Shown: positions 25,557-34,992 of the stretch, piece after piece
Layout: each line of letters opens with the position of its first letter
How positions within the stretch are numbered: the stretch's first letter is position 1
Position numbers and translations under genes: made by a program
Notes under the pieces: generated by a model
The model's database searches: none
The model's input: the letters and a program-made list of their open reading frames with translations, nothing else
What the model was told of the DNA's origin: nothing
Assembly (NCBI GenBank): GCA_910578305.1
Contig: CAJTQH010000003.1
Location: forward strand, 3,472-54,617
DNA: 51,146 bases
Source: an uncultured Muribaculaceae bacterium
GTDB taxonomy: Bacteria; Bacteroidota; Bacteroidia; Bacteroidales; Muribaculaceae
Reading direction: 5' to 3'

Positions 25557-28196
25557 TCAGCGGTCGATGACGTCGATATTTGTGTGACTCAGTCGTTTGA
25601 TCATGGAGTCGAGTTTTTGTCTTATGTTTTTTGACAGGGACAGTTTCTTGATGATCTGTTTTTGTTTTTTCATATCGAATTTGCCGGAATCGTCAACCGG
25701 AATCTTTATCTCAAGGTCGAGCAGATCGTCGGGCGACGGCTTGTTTTTCCAGTTCAGGCCGTATTCGGTACGTTTGTTCTGGAGGGCGTATTCGAGATAC
25801 TGATACGATATGCAGTCGAGATATTCGTCTTTGAGCAGGAAGCATCCGCAGTCGCCGTTCATGTTGAATTTGCTCTGCGGTATGTAATTGGGCGTTCCGG
25901 CATAGTGGCCGTTTGTGGTTATGGTGACGCATTCGGTGTCCCAGTCGTAAGTGTCGATGTGTCCTATGCATCGCGATCCTTTGGTGTCGGCGGAATATAC
26001 GGGATATTCTCCTTTGTGGTTGTTGCAGAATGTCTTGGTGTATAAGGATCTTCCTTTATAGAATCCGGTGCCTATGTCGCGTAGGCTCACGGTGCGGTAG
26101 CTGAAGCCGGATACGTCGATTCTTTGTGATTTGCGGATGGCCGACCGTGTGTCGGAGCTGATGTCGGACAGTATGTTCCAGAATTCATCTTCTTTAATCA
26201 GTGAGTCCTGAATCTCTATGCCGAGGTCTTTTTTCTCGCTGTCGGACCAGTCGTCTTTGATGATCCAAGACGTGCTTTTGAACCGGCCGACAGACTGTAT
26301 CTTGCATCGCGGATCGGAGCTTTTGAACGCATTGCGAACGGCCATGAACTGACGGTAGCCGATGGATGCCGGTTCGAGGTCGTTGCTCTCGATTTCAAGT
26401 CGATTAGAGTCGCGTGTCTCGCCGATCTCCGATATGAGGTAGGTGAATACGTTGTAGTCCGCAGGTTTTTGCTCAGGCTCTCTCTTTTTGGTGACGGATA
26501 ATATGTAGGTGTCCTGTGGTGTGGCGAAAAATGTGCGCGTGGGCAGCGAGACGACGGCATTGAGAGTGCATGTGTCGAGTATGTAATTGCGCAGTCTCTG
26601 GTCGTCTTTGCGTCGCAGCATGCCCTCGGGCACTACGATAAATGCCGTGCCGCCGGGTTTCAGGGAGTATATGATCCACTCCATGGCCAGACCCTCGAGC
26701 CCAAGACACGGCACGGGGTATATCTCGTCTTTTATGCCGCTTTCCTTAAGGGTGTCGTTGATCATGCGGGTGCCGCTTGTGACATATGGCGGATTGGTCA
26801 GCACGAGGTCGTAGCGGTCTTTGTCGGCGGTGATGCCGAAGGTGCCTACATTGGTTGTGAGCAGATGAAATACTTTGTTGAATACCTGCCGGGAGAAGCA
26901 TTCGGTGAGGTGGGTGTGCTGGGATATGATGTCGGAGAGATATATGAGCATGTTGGCTTTGGCCAGAATAATGGTGCGCTGAGTGTCTTTTTCGTCAGTG
27001 CCGCGGTCGTAGCCTGTAAGTGATATGTCGGGGCATATCTGTCCGTTGTCGGGTATGAACTGGTTTTTCACCCACGGGTTTTCGTTGATGTATTCGAGAA
27101 TGAATCCGCCGACACCGCAGAAGGGATCGCACACGGCGGCATTTTCCGGCACATTGTGGGCGCCAGACATGTTTATGATGGCTTTGACGACGTTGCGCGG
27201 AGTGAAGTACTGGCCCATCGACGACAGTCCGGCCGTGCGGCGGAGGAAGTTTTCATACAGACGAGTCTTGAAGTTTTTGTCGATGTCGAAAAACGATCCG
27301 TACTCCTTGTCGTAATTGTAGAACAGACGCAGCACCTCTTTGAAGAGCTTTGACTGCGACAGGTTGGGTTCGCCGTTCTCGTTTACGAATATTGTGCCGT
27401 TGATGATGGTGGTGTTGTCGGTGTCGCTTTTCGGGAATAGGGTTCTTATTTTAGGACGGACGTTGACGGCGTAGAAGCGGAGTGCTTCTTCGGCATCGTG
27501 TTCAGATTTGCCGTATATCCATCGGAATGTGTATTCGTTCTTGAGAATGTTAAGGTCTGACAGATACTTGAATACGAATATCTCGACCACGTTGTACAGA
27601 CACTGCTCGGGCTGTTTCCCGGTGGTGATCCATATCTTCTGCCATACGTTTCTGGCAAGGTTTTGCGGATTGTGTCGGGTAGGGTGGAAAATGTGGCCCT
27701 CTTCGTCGATCTGTTCAAGTATTTTCATCTCCGAGGCCAGAGTGCGGCTGTAATCGTCGTCCATGCTGGTGATGGATGCGGTGTTGAGCAGTGTGGTTAT
27801 GTGTGCTCCGTCGGGGTATGTGATTTCTTTACGCGACGGTACGTGCACCCAGTACGATTTGCTGCCGTCGGTGATGCACACCACATGGCAGTCGAGCCGT
27901 GCGGCAAGGTCGTAGTACCACTGCGATATCTCGCCAAGCGCGGTGTCGAAGTCGAAAAACACTCCGGGCTTTTTGTGCTCTACAAGGCATTTCACATTGT
28001 TTTTGCCGAGCAGAATGAGACCGTCGGGTTTGTTGCGCATCAATCCTTTGTAGCTTCTGTCGGGCAAAATGCCGGCTTTCTTCAACTGAGCCACGGTGAC
28101 GTCGCCGACAAGGATGTAGTGATAGTCGTCTTTTATCGGGTAGTCGAATTTTCCTTGGGTCAATTGCTCGCTTACAGACTGGTTGTACTTATACAT
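25557..28196 (-). CDS. Single-chain restriction-modification enzyme (nuclease-N6-adenine methylase-specificity fusion)
   Basis: The protein has 879 residues. The N-terminal domain has a PD-(D/E)xK-type nuclease signature: PD at 57-58, then CLVEHKKPG with Glu73 and Lys75, as in HsdR_N domains. The HsdM-like methylase part has GQYFTPRNVV (329-338), the SAM motif DPFCGVGGF (357-365) and the N6-adenine motif NPPY (468-471). From about residue 700 a type I S-like target-recognition domain follows (a VSLRDIGTGFYKG opening, with YPVYSADTKGS and a C-terminal helix containing DMKKQKQIIKKL). This R-M-S order in one chain is typical of type IIG enzymes. No separate hsdR, hsdM or hsdS gene lies nearby, so it is probably self-sufficient. 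Confidence 0.85.
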   Translation of the reverse strand: MYKYNQSVSEQLTQGKFDYPIKDDYHYILVGDVTVAQLKKAGILPDRSYKGLMRNKPDGLILLGKNNVKCLVEHKKPGVFFDFDTALGEISQWYYDLAARLDCHVVCITDGSKSYWVHVPSRKEITYPDGAHITTLLNTASITSMDDDYSRTLASEMKILEQIDEEGHIFHPTRHNPQNLARNVWQKIWITTGKQPEQCLYNVVEIFVFKYLSDLNILKNEYTFRWIYGKSEHDAEEALRFYAVNVRPKIRTLFPKSDTDNTTIINGTIFVNENGEPNLSQSKLFKEVLRLFYNYDKEYGSFFDIDKNFKTRLYENFLRRTAGLSSMGQYFTPRNVVKAIINMSGAHNVPENAAVCDPFCGVGGFILEYINENPWVKNQFIPDNGQICPDISLTGYDRGTDEKDTQRTIILAKANMLIYLSDIISQHTHLTECFSRQVFNKVFHLLTTNVGTFGITADKDRYDLVLTNPPYVTSGTRMINDTLKESGIKDEIYPVPCLGLEGLAMEWIIYSLKPGGTAFIVVPEGMLRRKDDQRLRNYILDTCTLNAVVSLPTRTFFATPQDTYILSVTKKREPEQKPADYNVFTYLISEIGETRDSNRLEIESNDLEPASIGYRQFMAVRNAFKSSDPRCKIQSVGRFKSTSWIIKDDWSDSEKKDLGIEIQDSLIKEDEFWNILSDISSDTRSAIRKSQRIDVSGFSYRTVSLRDIGTGFYKGRSLYTKTFCNNHKGEYPVYSADTKGSRCIGHIDTYDWDTECVTITTNGHYAGTPNYIPQSKFNMNGDCGCFLLKDEYLDCISYQYLEYALQNKRTEYGLNWKNKPSPDDLLDLEIKIPVDDSGKFDMKKQKQIIKKLSLSKNIRQKLDSMIKRLSHTNIDVIDR

Positions 28197-28331
28197 GTGG
28201 TGCTATTGTGGAATCCGTTGATGAAAGTAGGCGGAGGACAGAGAAATATCCGTTAAAGGTAATATAAAGTTTAAAAATGAGGAGTATCGGCGATTGTGTT
28301 TTTATCACTTTATAACGAATGGATATGCGAA

Positions 28332-29264
28332 TCAATCTTTTTTTTGTTTTGTGGGCAGTAATTCTGCATTGCGTCGCAGTCCGGCGAGTTTTGTGCGTTT
28401 TATGGCCGAGTGTGAGAAAATGGTTGAAAAGCGGGTCTGATCCATGTCAAGCACGTCGGCAGGCGTTAGCGATAATACTTCCGGGCGTGGCTTTAGCTCT
28501 TCTATATCGGTTGCGGGTGGAGTGGAATTGAGGGGGCATGCGCGAGCGCATTCGTCACATCCGTAAAGGTGTCCGTGCAGGTCGGTGTCAGAAGGCAGAT
28601 CTCCACGGTGTTCAATGGTGAGGTAGGATAGACACCGTGACGTGTCGCATGATCCGTCGGATTTAAGTGCGCCTGTGGGGCATGCTCTGACACATCTCAT
28701 ACATGCCGTGCACAGGTTCTGCCGCAGCGGTGGTGTAGGGGTGAAGTGTACGGTGGTGAGTATTTCGCCAAGAAAGAAGTATGTGCCGGCTCCGGGTATA
28801 ATGAGCTGATTGTTTATGCCTATGGTACCTAATCCGGAGCGTACGGCCCAATAGCGCTCACGTATGGGTGCTGTGTCGACGCACACGCGAGTAGCTCCGC
28901 CGTATGTGTCGGTGATGCGTGTGGCCACGCCGGTGAGTATGCGGCGTACCACTTCGTGGTAGTCGGTGCCGAGCGCGTAGGCGGCGATGCCTTGTGACAT
29001 AGCAGACTGCGGGGAGTAGTAGGGGATGGCGCAGCATATGACCGATGCTGTGTCGGGCAGGAGCAGGCGTGGATCGAGTCGAATGTCGGAATATCGCTCC
29101 ATGTAGAGCATGGAGCCGTGTCGTTTCTGCTCGATCCAGCGATTGTATATGCGGTGAGCATGTTCGTCGACCGGAGCGGCATCTGCTATGCCGAAAGCGT
29201 ATATGCCTGTGTCGCGGATCAGTGATGGCCGGAAGTCATGACATGGACATGGCGCAGAATTCAT
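28332..29264 (-). CDS. queG: Epoxyqueuosine reductase QueG
   Basis: This 310-residue cobalamin- and Fe-S-dependent enzyme reduces epoxyqueuosine to queuosine in tRNA. Two ferredoxin-type clusters are visible: CTACMRCVRACPTGAL and the later CDECARACPLN. RYWAVRSGLGTIGINNQLI is the conserved cobalamin and substrate segment. The C-terminus is short, with no HEAT-repeat extension, so it is the compact form. The 3' end runs to 28332, leaving 135 bp before the restriction enzyme gene. The start overlaps the end of the polysaccharide deacetylase gene by 29 bp. Confidence 0.93.
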   Translation of the reverse strand: MNSAPCPCHDFRPSLIRDTGIYAFGIADAAPVDEHAHRIYNRWIEQKRHGSMLYMERYSDIRLDPRLLLPDTASVICCAIPYYSPQSAMSQGIAAYALGTDYHEVVRRILTGVATRITDTYGGATRVCVDTAPIRERYWAVRSGLGTIGINNQLIIPGAGTYFFLGEILTTVHFTPTPPLRQNLCTACMRCVRACPTGALKSDGSCDTSRCLSYLTIEHRGDLPSDTDLHGHLYGCDECARACPLNSTPPATDIEELKPRPEVLSLTPADVLDMDQTRFSTIFSHSAIKRTKLAGLRRNAELLPTKQKKD

Positions 29265-29856
29265 AGCCTTGTGTTTTTAGCCATTTGATGGCTCTCGGGA
29301 GAGCCCACCGTATGTTTTTCTCGGCTTTAAGCGAGTCGTGAAACACTATGATGGATCCGTTGCGGGCATACCGCTTTACGTTTTCAAGCACTTGCTCCGG
29401 CGTGAGTTTCTTGCTGTAGTCGCGTGTGACCAGGTCATACATCACCACATTGTAGTGCGTCTTTATGGCCGCGGCCTGACTCCACCGTATGAGTCCGTGT
29501 GGCGGGCGGAAGAGGTTGCTGCCAATAAGGGCGTCGGCTTCTGTAATGTCGCGCATATAGCGCAGTGTCGATTCCTTGAATCCTTGCAGATGGTGCATGG
29601 TGTGATTGCCCCAGCTGTGACCACGTTGCTTTATCTCCTCGAATAGTTCAGGAGAGCGTCGCACGTTGTCTCCGACCAGAAAGAACGTGGCTTTTATGCC
29701 GTGTGAGTCGAGCAGATCGAGCACCCAGGGCGTGACCTGCGGTATCGGACCGTCGTCGAATGTAAGATACACCACTTTTCGTCCGGGATGCTTTATGCGC
29801 CAGAGAGCTTCGGGAAATAGGAGCCTGTAAAGTAGCGGTGGCTGTTCGATGAGCAT
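29236..29856 (-). CDS. Polysaccharide deacetylase (NodB-homology) family protein
   Basis: This 206-residue protein has the NodB fold: VVYLTFDDGPIPQVTPWV (motif 1, catalytic Asp pair), GHSWGNHTMHH (motif 2, metal-binding His residues), LFRPPHGLIRWS (motif 3) and a C-terminal GSIIVFHDSLKA (motif 5 His). No signal peptide is obvious, so the substrate may be cytoplasmic, or the N-terminal LLYRLLFPEALW may tether it. Such enzymes remove N- or O-acetyl groups from glycans. It overlaps queG and follows the DUF2723 gene by 32 bp. Confidence 0.9.
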   Translation of the reverse strand: MLIEQPPLLYRLLFPEALWRIKHPGRKVVYLTFDDGPIPQVTPWVLDLLDSHGIKATFFLVGDNVRRSPELFEEIKQRGHSWGNHTMHHLQGFKESTLRYMRDITEADALIGSNLFRPPHGLIRWSQAAAIKTHYNVVMYDLVTRDYSKKLTPEQVLENVKRYARNGSIIVFHDSLKAEKNIRWALPRAIKWLKTQGYEFCAMSMS

Positions 29857-29888
29857 GAGCCTTGCTTGTCGGGTGAGCGTGATGGATA

Positions 29889-32800
29889 TCAGAGATGGTC
29901 GGGCAGTGTGATTCCTTTTTCCTTGAGAAGCACATCGCGCAGGGTGTCGGTGTCGCCGCCATAGCGCGGATAGTATTCCTGCACCAGAGCGTTGAATATC
30001 TGCTGCGACAGTCGATCTTCACGTGTGAGCAATCCTTTCAGACGAGGCGACAGGCTCTGCTGATAGCGCACGTGGTCGGCATAGCGGAGTATGCTGCGCG
30101 ACACAAGTTCGTAGGCGAGGTCAAGATATTGCTCGTCGTCGGTGAGACCATACATGGCCTCGTAGAGATCGAGCAGCCCGAGAATTTCACCCACGGTGTA
30201 GGGCATTGCCGCTTCAGGAATCTTTTCCTTGTGCATCATCATCACTGTGTCGGCCTTGGCTTTGCGGTCGGCTATATATTTGCTTAGTTCGTCTTTGTCG
30301 ACAACCAGAGAGTCGGGCGATTCGAGCAGCGCTTTGGCCTGCAGGCCTTCGATGGCGAGTTCGGTAGCGAGGTTGGCCATGAATCCGCGGTTGGTGATGA
30401 CCATGCGGCGCACAGTCTCGTCAAGGTATACCTGACCGGGTGCGGTGACTTTGTCAAGACCGCCCCAGCGGAATTTTTGTGTGAGGTTGCGGTAGGACTT
30501 GTCGGTATTGAGACTCTTGCTGGGGTCGTGGGGCAGCGGGAGCACCTCTGCAGCCAGACCTGTCTGGTGCATGTAGGGTGACAGATGACTGTAGTAGCTG
30601 TCGGGCACGGTTATGGCATAGTAGATGGGTCGGTTCCATCCGTTGGCCGCCGAGTTTGCAAGCATGTCGAGCGACATGATCTCGTTGAGATACATCGATG
30701 ATTTGTCGTCGGGGAATGCGATCTGTATGTCTTCGGCCATGAGTCCCATTTCGGGGGTGATACGGCCGGATCTGACGGCTGCTGCAGTGTCGACAGGTAT
30801 CACAAGTCTGCGCGATCTGATTACGGGTACATTATAGTCGGTGTTGAAGTCCTGACCTGAATATAAGCGTTTGAGCGCGTCGGAAGCGGTTGTAGGAGTG
30901 GTGTCGTGACCGAGCACGGCCACCTGCAAGTTGTTGTAGGCATAGGCTTCTTCCGGAGCCATGAGTCCGATGCCGGGGGCGTCGTAGGATTGACGGCGGA
31001 GCTGGTTGATGTACCAATCGGTCTGGAGATACGACAGGTTGACCACTTTCACGTCGGTACGCACACCTTCCACTTCTTGTGCATACCAGAGTGGGAATGT
31101 ATCGTTGTCACCGTATGTGAATATGATGGCGTTTTCATCAAGGCTGTTGAGATAGTTCATGCCGAAGTCGCGTGCGGTGTATCGTCCCGATCGGTCGTGG
31201 TCGTCCCATGTCTGGGACACAACCTGAAGCGGAACTATAAGTCCGATTACAGCCGCTATGCATGCGGCGGTCATGGCCTTGCCGTAGAATTTGCTTTCCG
31301 GGTCGGATTCAGAGAGGTTGACGTCGGCCGATACCGGTGTTGTGTCTTCGGCTCTCGGTATCATGCACTTGCACAACATTCGCCAGATGCCGGCCACACC
31401 CATGCCTACCCATATGGCAAATGCGTAGAACGATCCGGCAAACGCATAGTCGCGTTCGCGTGGCTGGTCGGGTGTCTGGTTGAGATACAGCACGATGGCT
31501 ATGCCGGTCATGAAGAAGAGGAAGAATATGACCCAGAACTGTTCGATGCCGCGCTTGCCGCATGAGGCCTGCCAGATGAGTCCTATGAGGCCGAGAAGCA
31601 GTGGGAGCATGTAGAACACGTTGTGTCCGGCATTGCCTTTGCCCAGTTCGTCGGGCAGCAGCGACTGGTCGCCGAGACGGGGATTGTCGATGAACGGTAT
31701 GCCGGATATCCAGTTGCCATGGGTGGGTTCGCCGTCGCCCTGAATGTCGTTCTGACGTCCGGCAAAGTTCCACATGAAGTAACGCCAGTACATGTGGTTG
31801 AGCTGGTATATCATGAAGAACTTGATGTTTTCGCTTATTGTGGGTTTCATCAATTCGCGTTCTTCGCCCGGTATCGGGTCGCCGTTCATATCCACATATA
31901 TGGTGCTGAGCACAGGTTTGCCCAAAACGTCCTGTCCGATCCATGACGTATAGGACGGTACATGTCCGGAACTGTAGATGCGGGGGAACGGCATGTTGAG
32001 CTCTGGTGTGAGCTTGGCTTTGCGGCGAGAATTATCGTCGACGAGCAGATATTCGTCGGCGTCATCGGCCGTTTTTTTGATCTTTTTGGTGTATGTTTCC
32101 GGCTGGTTCAGGTAGATTGGCGACTGCTTGTAGACGGCTTTGCCGTTATTGTCGAGCGTCATTGAGAGCTGGTAGACCGGCATGGAGGAGAATGTCTCGC
32201 CATAGAAAAGCGGACGGTCGCCGTATTGCTCGCGGTTGAGATACGATGACAGCGCAAATACGTTGTCGGGAGCGTTCTGGTTCATCGGAGTGTGTGCCGA
32301 CGAGCGTATGAGCAGGAGGGCATACGATGAGTAGCCGATGAAAATGACGAGTATCGATGTCGCTACTATGTTTATGACGCGTATCGGGAGTGTCTTGACT
32401 TTGATCAGATAGATACACAGGGCAATTATGAGCAGCAGGGGCAGCCACCAGCTGTCGCCGATGAAGAATATGCCGCTGAGGAGTACGCTGATGAAAAACG
32501 ATATCTTGATGAGTCTGTGGCTGCGGTGTGTGTATATGTTGAAGATGGTCCACACGAAGGCCGCAACCACGGCTATGGCGTAGATGAGTACGCCCATGTT
32601 GAATGACATGTGGAGTGTGTTGACACAGAATACTTCAAAATATTGCGACACTTCGATGAAGCCTGGTACAAGTCCGTATAGTATCAGAGCCACGATGATA
32701 AATGACACAAGCAGAGCCACGCACGAGCCTTTGGCTGTGGCATTGGACCATTTGCGGTAATATATCACAAGTACTATGGCCGGAATACACAGCAGGTTGA

Positions 32801-33383
32801 GCAAATGCACGGCTATGGATATGCCGATGACGTATGCTATGAGTATGAGGTATCTGTCGCTTCGCGGACGGTCGGCACGGTTTTCCCACTTAAGTATGAG
32901 CCAGAATACAAGCGCGGTGCAGAACGAAGAGAATGCATAGACCTCACCTTCTACAGCCGAGAACCAGAACGTGTCGCTCCAGGTATACATCAGTGCTCCG
33001 CATAGCCCCGAACCGAATATAACCACCATTTTCATGGGGCTTATCTCTGTGGCGTCGGCCTTGACGGTCAGTCGCTTGACCAGATGGGTTATTGTCCAGA
33101 AAAGGAGCAGTATGGTGGCGGCACTGAGCAGTCCGGACATGGCGTTTATCATCCATGCCACTTTGGTGACATCGCCCATGGCGAAGTTGGCGAAGAATCG
33201 TGCTGTGAGCATGAATATGGGGTTGCCCGGCGGGTGTCCGACTTCGAGTTTGTAACCCTGGAGGATAAACTCGGGGCAGTCCCAGAAGCTGGCCGTGGGC
33301 TCGAGAGTGAGCAGGTAGGTCACGGCTGCCACCACAAAGCAAAACCATCCGAGAGAATTGTTAAGGATGTTGTACCTTTTCAT
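29889..33383 (-). CDS. DUF2723 multispanning membrane protein (GT117-type glycosyltransferase candidate)
   Basis: This 1164-residue protein starts with a membrane helix followed by TASFWDCPEFILQGYKLEVG and HPPGNPIFML, the acidic-aromatic first loop that defines DUF2723. About a dozen membrane segments occupy residues 10-390 and 600-720. A soluble C-terminal half contains ARDFGMNYLNSL, TYGDNDTFPLWYAQE and many helix-forming repeats. DUF2723 proteins are abundant in Bacteroidetes; NCBI places them in glycosyltransferase family 117 and they resemble protein O-mannosyltransferases. The donor and acceptor are unknown. The adjacent polysaccharide deacetylase gene suggests a common cell-envelope glycan role. 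Confidence 0.85.
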   Translation of the reverse strand: MKRYNILNNSLGWFCFVVAAVTYLLTLEPTASFWDCPEFILQGYKLEVGHPPGNPIFMLTARFFANFAMGDVTKVAWMINAMSGLLSAATILLLFWTITHLVKRLTVKADATEISPMKMVVIFGSGLCGALMYTWSDTFWFSAVEGEVYAFSSFCTALVFWLILKWENRADRPRSDRYLILIAYVIGISIAVHLLNLLCIPAIVLVIYYRKWSNATAKGSCVALLVSFIIVALILYGLVPGFIEVSQYFEVFCVNTLHMSFNMGVLIYAIAVVAAFVWTIFNIYTHRSHRLIKISFFISVLLSGIFFIGDSWWLPLLLIIALCIYLIKVKTLPIRVINIVATSILVIFIGYSSYALLLIRSSAHTPMNQNAPDNVFALSSYLNREQYGDRPLFYGETFSSMPVYQLSMTLDNNGKAVYKQSPIYLNQPETYTKKIKKTADDADEYLLVDDNSRRKAKLTPELNMPFPRIYSSGHVPSYTSWIGQDVLGKPVLSTIYVDMNGDPIPGEERELMKPTISENIKFFMIYQLNHMYWRYFMWNFAGRQNDIQGDGEPTHGNWISGIPFIDNPRLGDQSLLPDELGKGNAGHNVFYMLPLLLGLIGLIWQASCGKRGIEQFWVIFFLFFMTGIAIVLYLNQTPDQPRERDYAFAGSFYAFAIWVGMGVAGIWRMLCKCMIPRAEDTTPVSADVNLSESDPESKFYGKAMTAACIAAVIGLIVPLQVVSQTWDDHDRSGRYTARDFGMNYLNSLDENAIIFTYGDNDTFPLWYAQEVEGVRTDVKVVNLSYLQTDWYINQLRRQSYDAPGIGLMAPEEAYAYNNLQVAVLGHDTTPTTASDALKRLYSGQDFNTDYNVPVIRSRRLVIPVDTAAAVRSGRITPEMGLMAEDIQIAFPDDKSSMYLNEIMSLDMLANSAANGWNRPIYYAITVPDSYYSHLSPYMHQTGLAAEVLPLPHDPSKSLNTDKSYRNLTQKFRWGGLDKVTAPGQVYLDETVRRMVITNRGFMANLATELAIEGLQAKALLESPDSLVVDKDELSKYIADRKAKADTVMMMHKEKIPEAAMPYTVGEILGLLDLYEAMYGLTDDEQYLDLAYELVSRSILRYADHVRYQQSLSPRLKGLLTREDRLSQQIFNALVQEYYPRYGGDTDTLRDVLLKEKGITLPDHL

Positions 33384-33452
33384 TGGCTGTGTATGAGAAT
33401 TGATCTATCGTGTTATTATGCTGTTTTGTGTATGCCCGTAGTACAGGCGGCG

Positions 33453-33460
33453 CAAATTTA
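33453..33460 (-). promoter_or_regulatory. Candidate -7 element for the DUF2723 gene
   Basis: The minus strand reads TAAATTTG, matching TAnnTTTG, 70 bp before the start codon at 33383 in the gap below nadK. No -33 TTTG at standard spacing was found. Confidence 0.35.
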
Positions 33461-33524
33461 GTTGATTTTCGCCTAACGACAGCGTTTTGCTGTCATAATA
33501 ATTCGTAAATATGCACCGAATGTG

Positions 33525-34390
33525 TCATATTCCGTCAATACCCCACAGCAGTTTTTCGCGCAGGGTGTCGATGAAGTTGCTTGACGGTCGGAGCACTATG
33601 TTGACGCAGTGAGGCGCTTTGGACAGCCGCAGGGTGCTTCCCGAAGGCATGGATACTGATTTGCCGTCGATGCTGAGCAGGTATGTGTCGGCCCTCGATT
33701 CGGCCAGTATTTCTATTATAGAATCGTCGCACACGGCAAGCGGGCGCATGTTGAGAGAGTGTGGCGCTACCGGGGCTATGGTCCAGATGCGGGCCGAAGG
33801 AGCCACAATAGGGCCTCCGACCGATAGATTATAACCGGTGGAGCCTGTCGGAGTTGACACTATGAGTCCGTCGGCGCGGTAAGCGGCCGCAGGCCATGAG
33901 TCGATGTGTGCCTCTACTCGGATCATGGAGGCTGTGTCTTTTTTGAGTACGGCCACTTCGTTGAGCGCATATTGGTTGTGTGGCAGCATGGCATCCGGGG
34001 CGTGTACTTCTATGACCGAACGGTGTTCTATGCGGTAGCGTCCGGCCAGAATGTCGTCGATTATGGCCGGGGCTTCTGTAATGTCGGCAGCTGACATGTA
34101 GCCGAGATGCCCGGAGTTTATGCCCATGATAGGAGTCTGTAGCGGGCCTATGCGCCAGGCAGTCTTGAGAAATGTGCCGTCGCCGCCTATGCTTAGAGCC
34201 AGATCGGCTTCGGGATCGGCGGTGTCAGCACGCCCGGCACTTCAAAACTTCGTTGCATGAATGCCATGAAGTCGGTCTGCACGCTGCATGTAACTTGCGG
34301 ATGGTGCGATGCCAGCTGGTTTATCAGAGTCTGTAACGGGGCTGTGTCGCCGCGCTGTCGTTTGTTGCCGTATAGGGCTATTCTGATCAT
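33525..34390 (-). pseudogene. nadK: NAD kinase gene interrupted by a frameshift
   Basis: NAD kinase phosphorylates NAD to NADP and is normally essential. The N-terminal part is read from 34390 (MIRIALYGNKRQRGD) and runs into a TAA at 34193. The rest is read in another frame: from 34241 downward it gives ADPEADLALSIGGDGTFLK with the catalytic GGDGT, then MGINSGHLGYMSAAD, ALNEVAVLKKD, STPTGSTGYNLSVGGPI and the C-terminus at 33525. The two frames overlap for about 50 bp (34193-34243). Loss of one base there, or gain of two, would explain the break. Every family motif is otherwise intact and total length (about 288 residues) is normal, so a sequencing or assembly error or a very recent mutation is likelier than an old pseudogene. 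Confidence 0.85.
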
Positions 34391-34452
34391 ATATAGGACT
34401 TTGGAGATGTGTTATCGGGATAAGTCTGTGATGATGTCGTTCCTTACGGAAA

Positions 34453-34839
34453 TCAGATCTGCAGATGATTCAGCAGTTCGTCGATTCGTCGGCGCGATAG
34501 TTCTGCTTCGGCGTCGAAACCGCCGTAGACCGCGGTCACGGTCATGCCGTAGCGTTCGAGTGAGCGGGCGGCACTGCCTGCGTTGCGGTGGCTTATACGC
34601 AGATCCACTGCCACGCATCCCTCGGGAGCCATCGCTGAGGTTACGTTGAGATTGAGCAGGTGTGCGTCGGCGTCTTCCACGGCTTTCGCTATGAGCGAGG
34701 CGCTGTAGTCGGAACGTGGGCACACGATTGTGAGCTCGCAGCTTTCGGGCTGTGGCGGAAACAGATGTTCGGCAGTGTGTCGGCCTGCACGCATGGCTTC
34801 GGCATAATTTTGGGTCAATATGTTATCTTTTGATTCCAA
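34453..34839 (-). CDS. ACT-domain protein, resembling the C-terminal part of a CBS-ACT protein
   Basis: This 128-residue protein consists of an ACT-like fold: ELTIVCPRSDYSASLIAKAVED, then LLNLNVTSA, then CVAVDLRISHRNAGSAARSLER and VTAVYGGF. In Bacteroides a CBS-domain protein with a similar C-terminal ACT part sits between nadK and pdxJ, as I recall. Here the two CBS domains are absent and only a short N-terminal tail (NYAEAMRAGRHTAEHLF) precedes the ACT region. It may be a domain-loss form. It starts next to the divergent pdxJ promoter and lies 62 bp upstream of nadK on the same strand. Confidence 0.65.
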   Translation of the reverse strand: MESKDNILTQNYAEAMRAGRHTAEHLFPPQPESCELTIVCPRSDYSASLIAKAVEDADAHLLNLNVTSAMAPEGCVAVDLRISHRNAGSAARSLERYGMTVTAVYGGFDAEAELSRRRIDELLNHLQI

Positions 34840-34900
34840 TCTTTTTTCTGATTCCGATTTATTCTATAAATTTGTAGTCGCAATTGTGCTTTGCAATGCA

Positions 34901-34908
34901 CAAAATTA
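34901..34908 (-). promoter_or_regulatory. Candidate -7 element for the ACT protein/nadK unit
   Basis: The minus strand reads TAATTTTG, matching TAnnTTTG, 62 bp before the start codon of the ACT-domain gene. No standard -33 partner was seen. Confidence 0.33.
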
Positions 34909-34931
34909 GCAATTATATTTCAGATAGCATC

Positions 34932-34939
34932 TATGTTTG
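34932..34939 (+). promoter_or_regulatory. Candidate -7 element for pdxJ
   Basis: TATGTTTG matches TAnnTTTG and lies 53 bp before the pdxJ start codon in the divergent 153-bp gap. No -33 TTTG was found at standard spacing. Confidence 0.45.
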
Positions 34940-34992
34940 TTTAACACATGGGCTGTCTGTGTGGTTTTTTGACAGGAAATAGATAGTACACG

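Noticed and set aside
28319..28531. 70-codon plus-strand frame near the end of queG
   Set aside because: It overlaps the conserved C-terminus of QueG on the other strand, has no start context and no family similarity.
34193..34243. Programmed -1 ribosomal frameshift in nadK
   Set aside because: The overlap has no X-XXY-YYZ slippery heptamer in the needed frame and no evident downstream pseudoknot; an indel or sequencing error is simpler.
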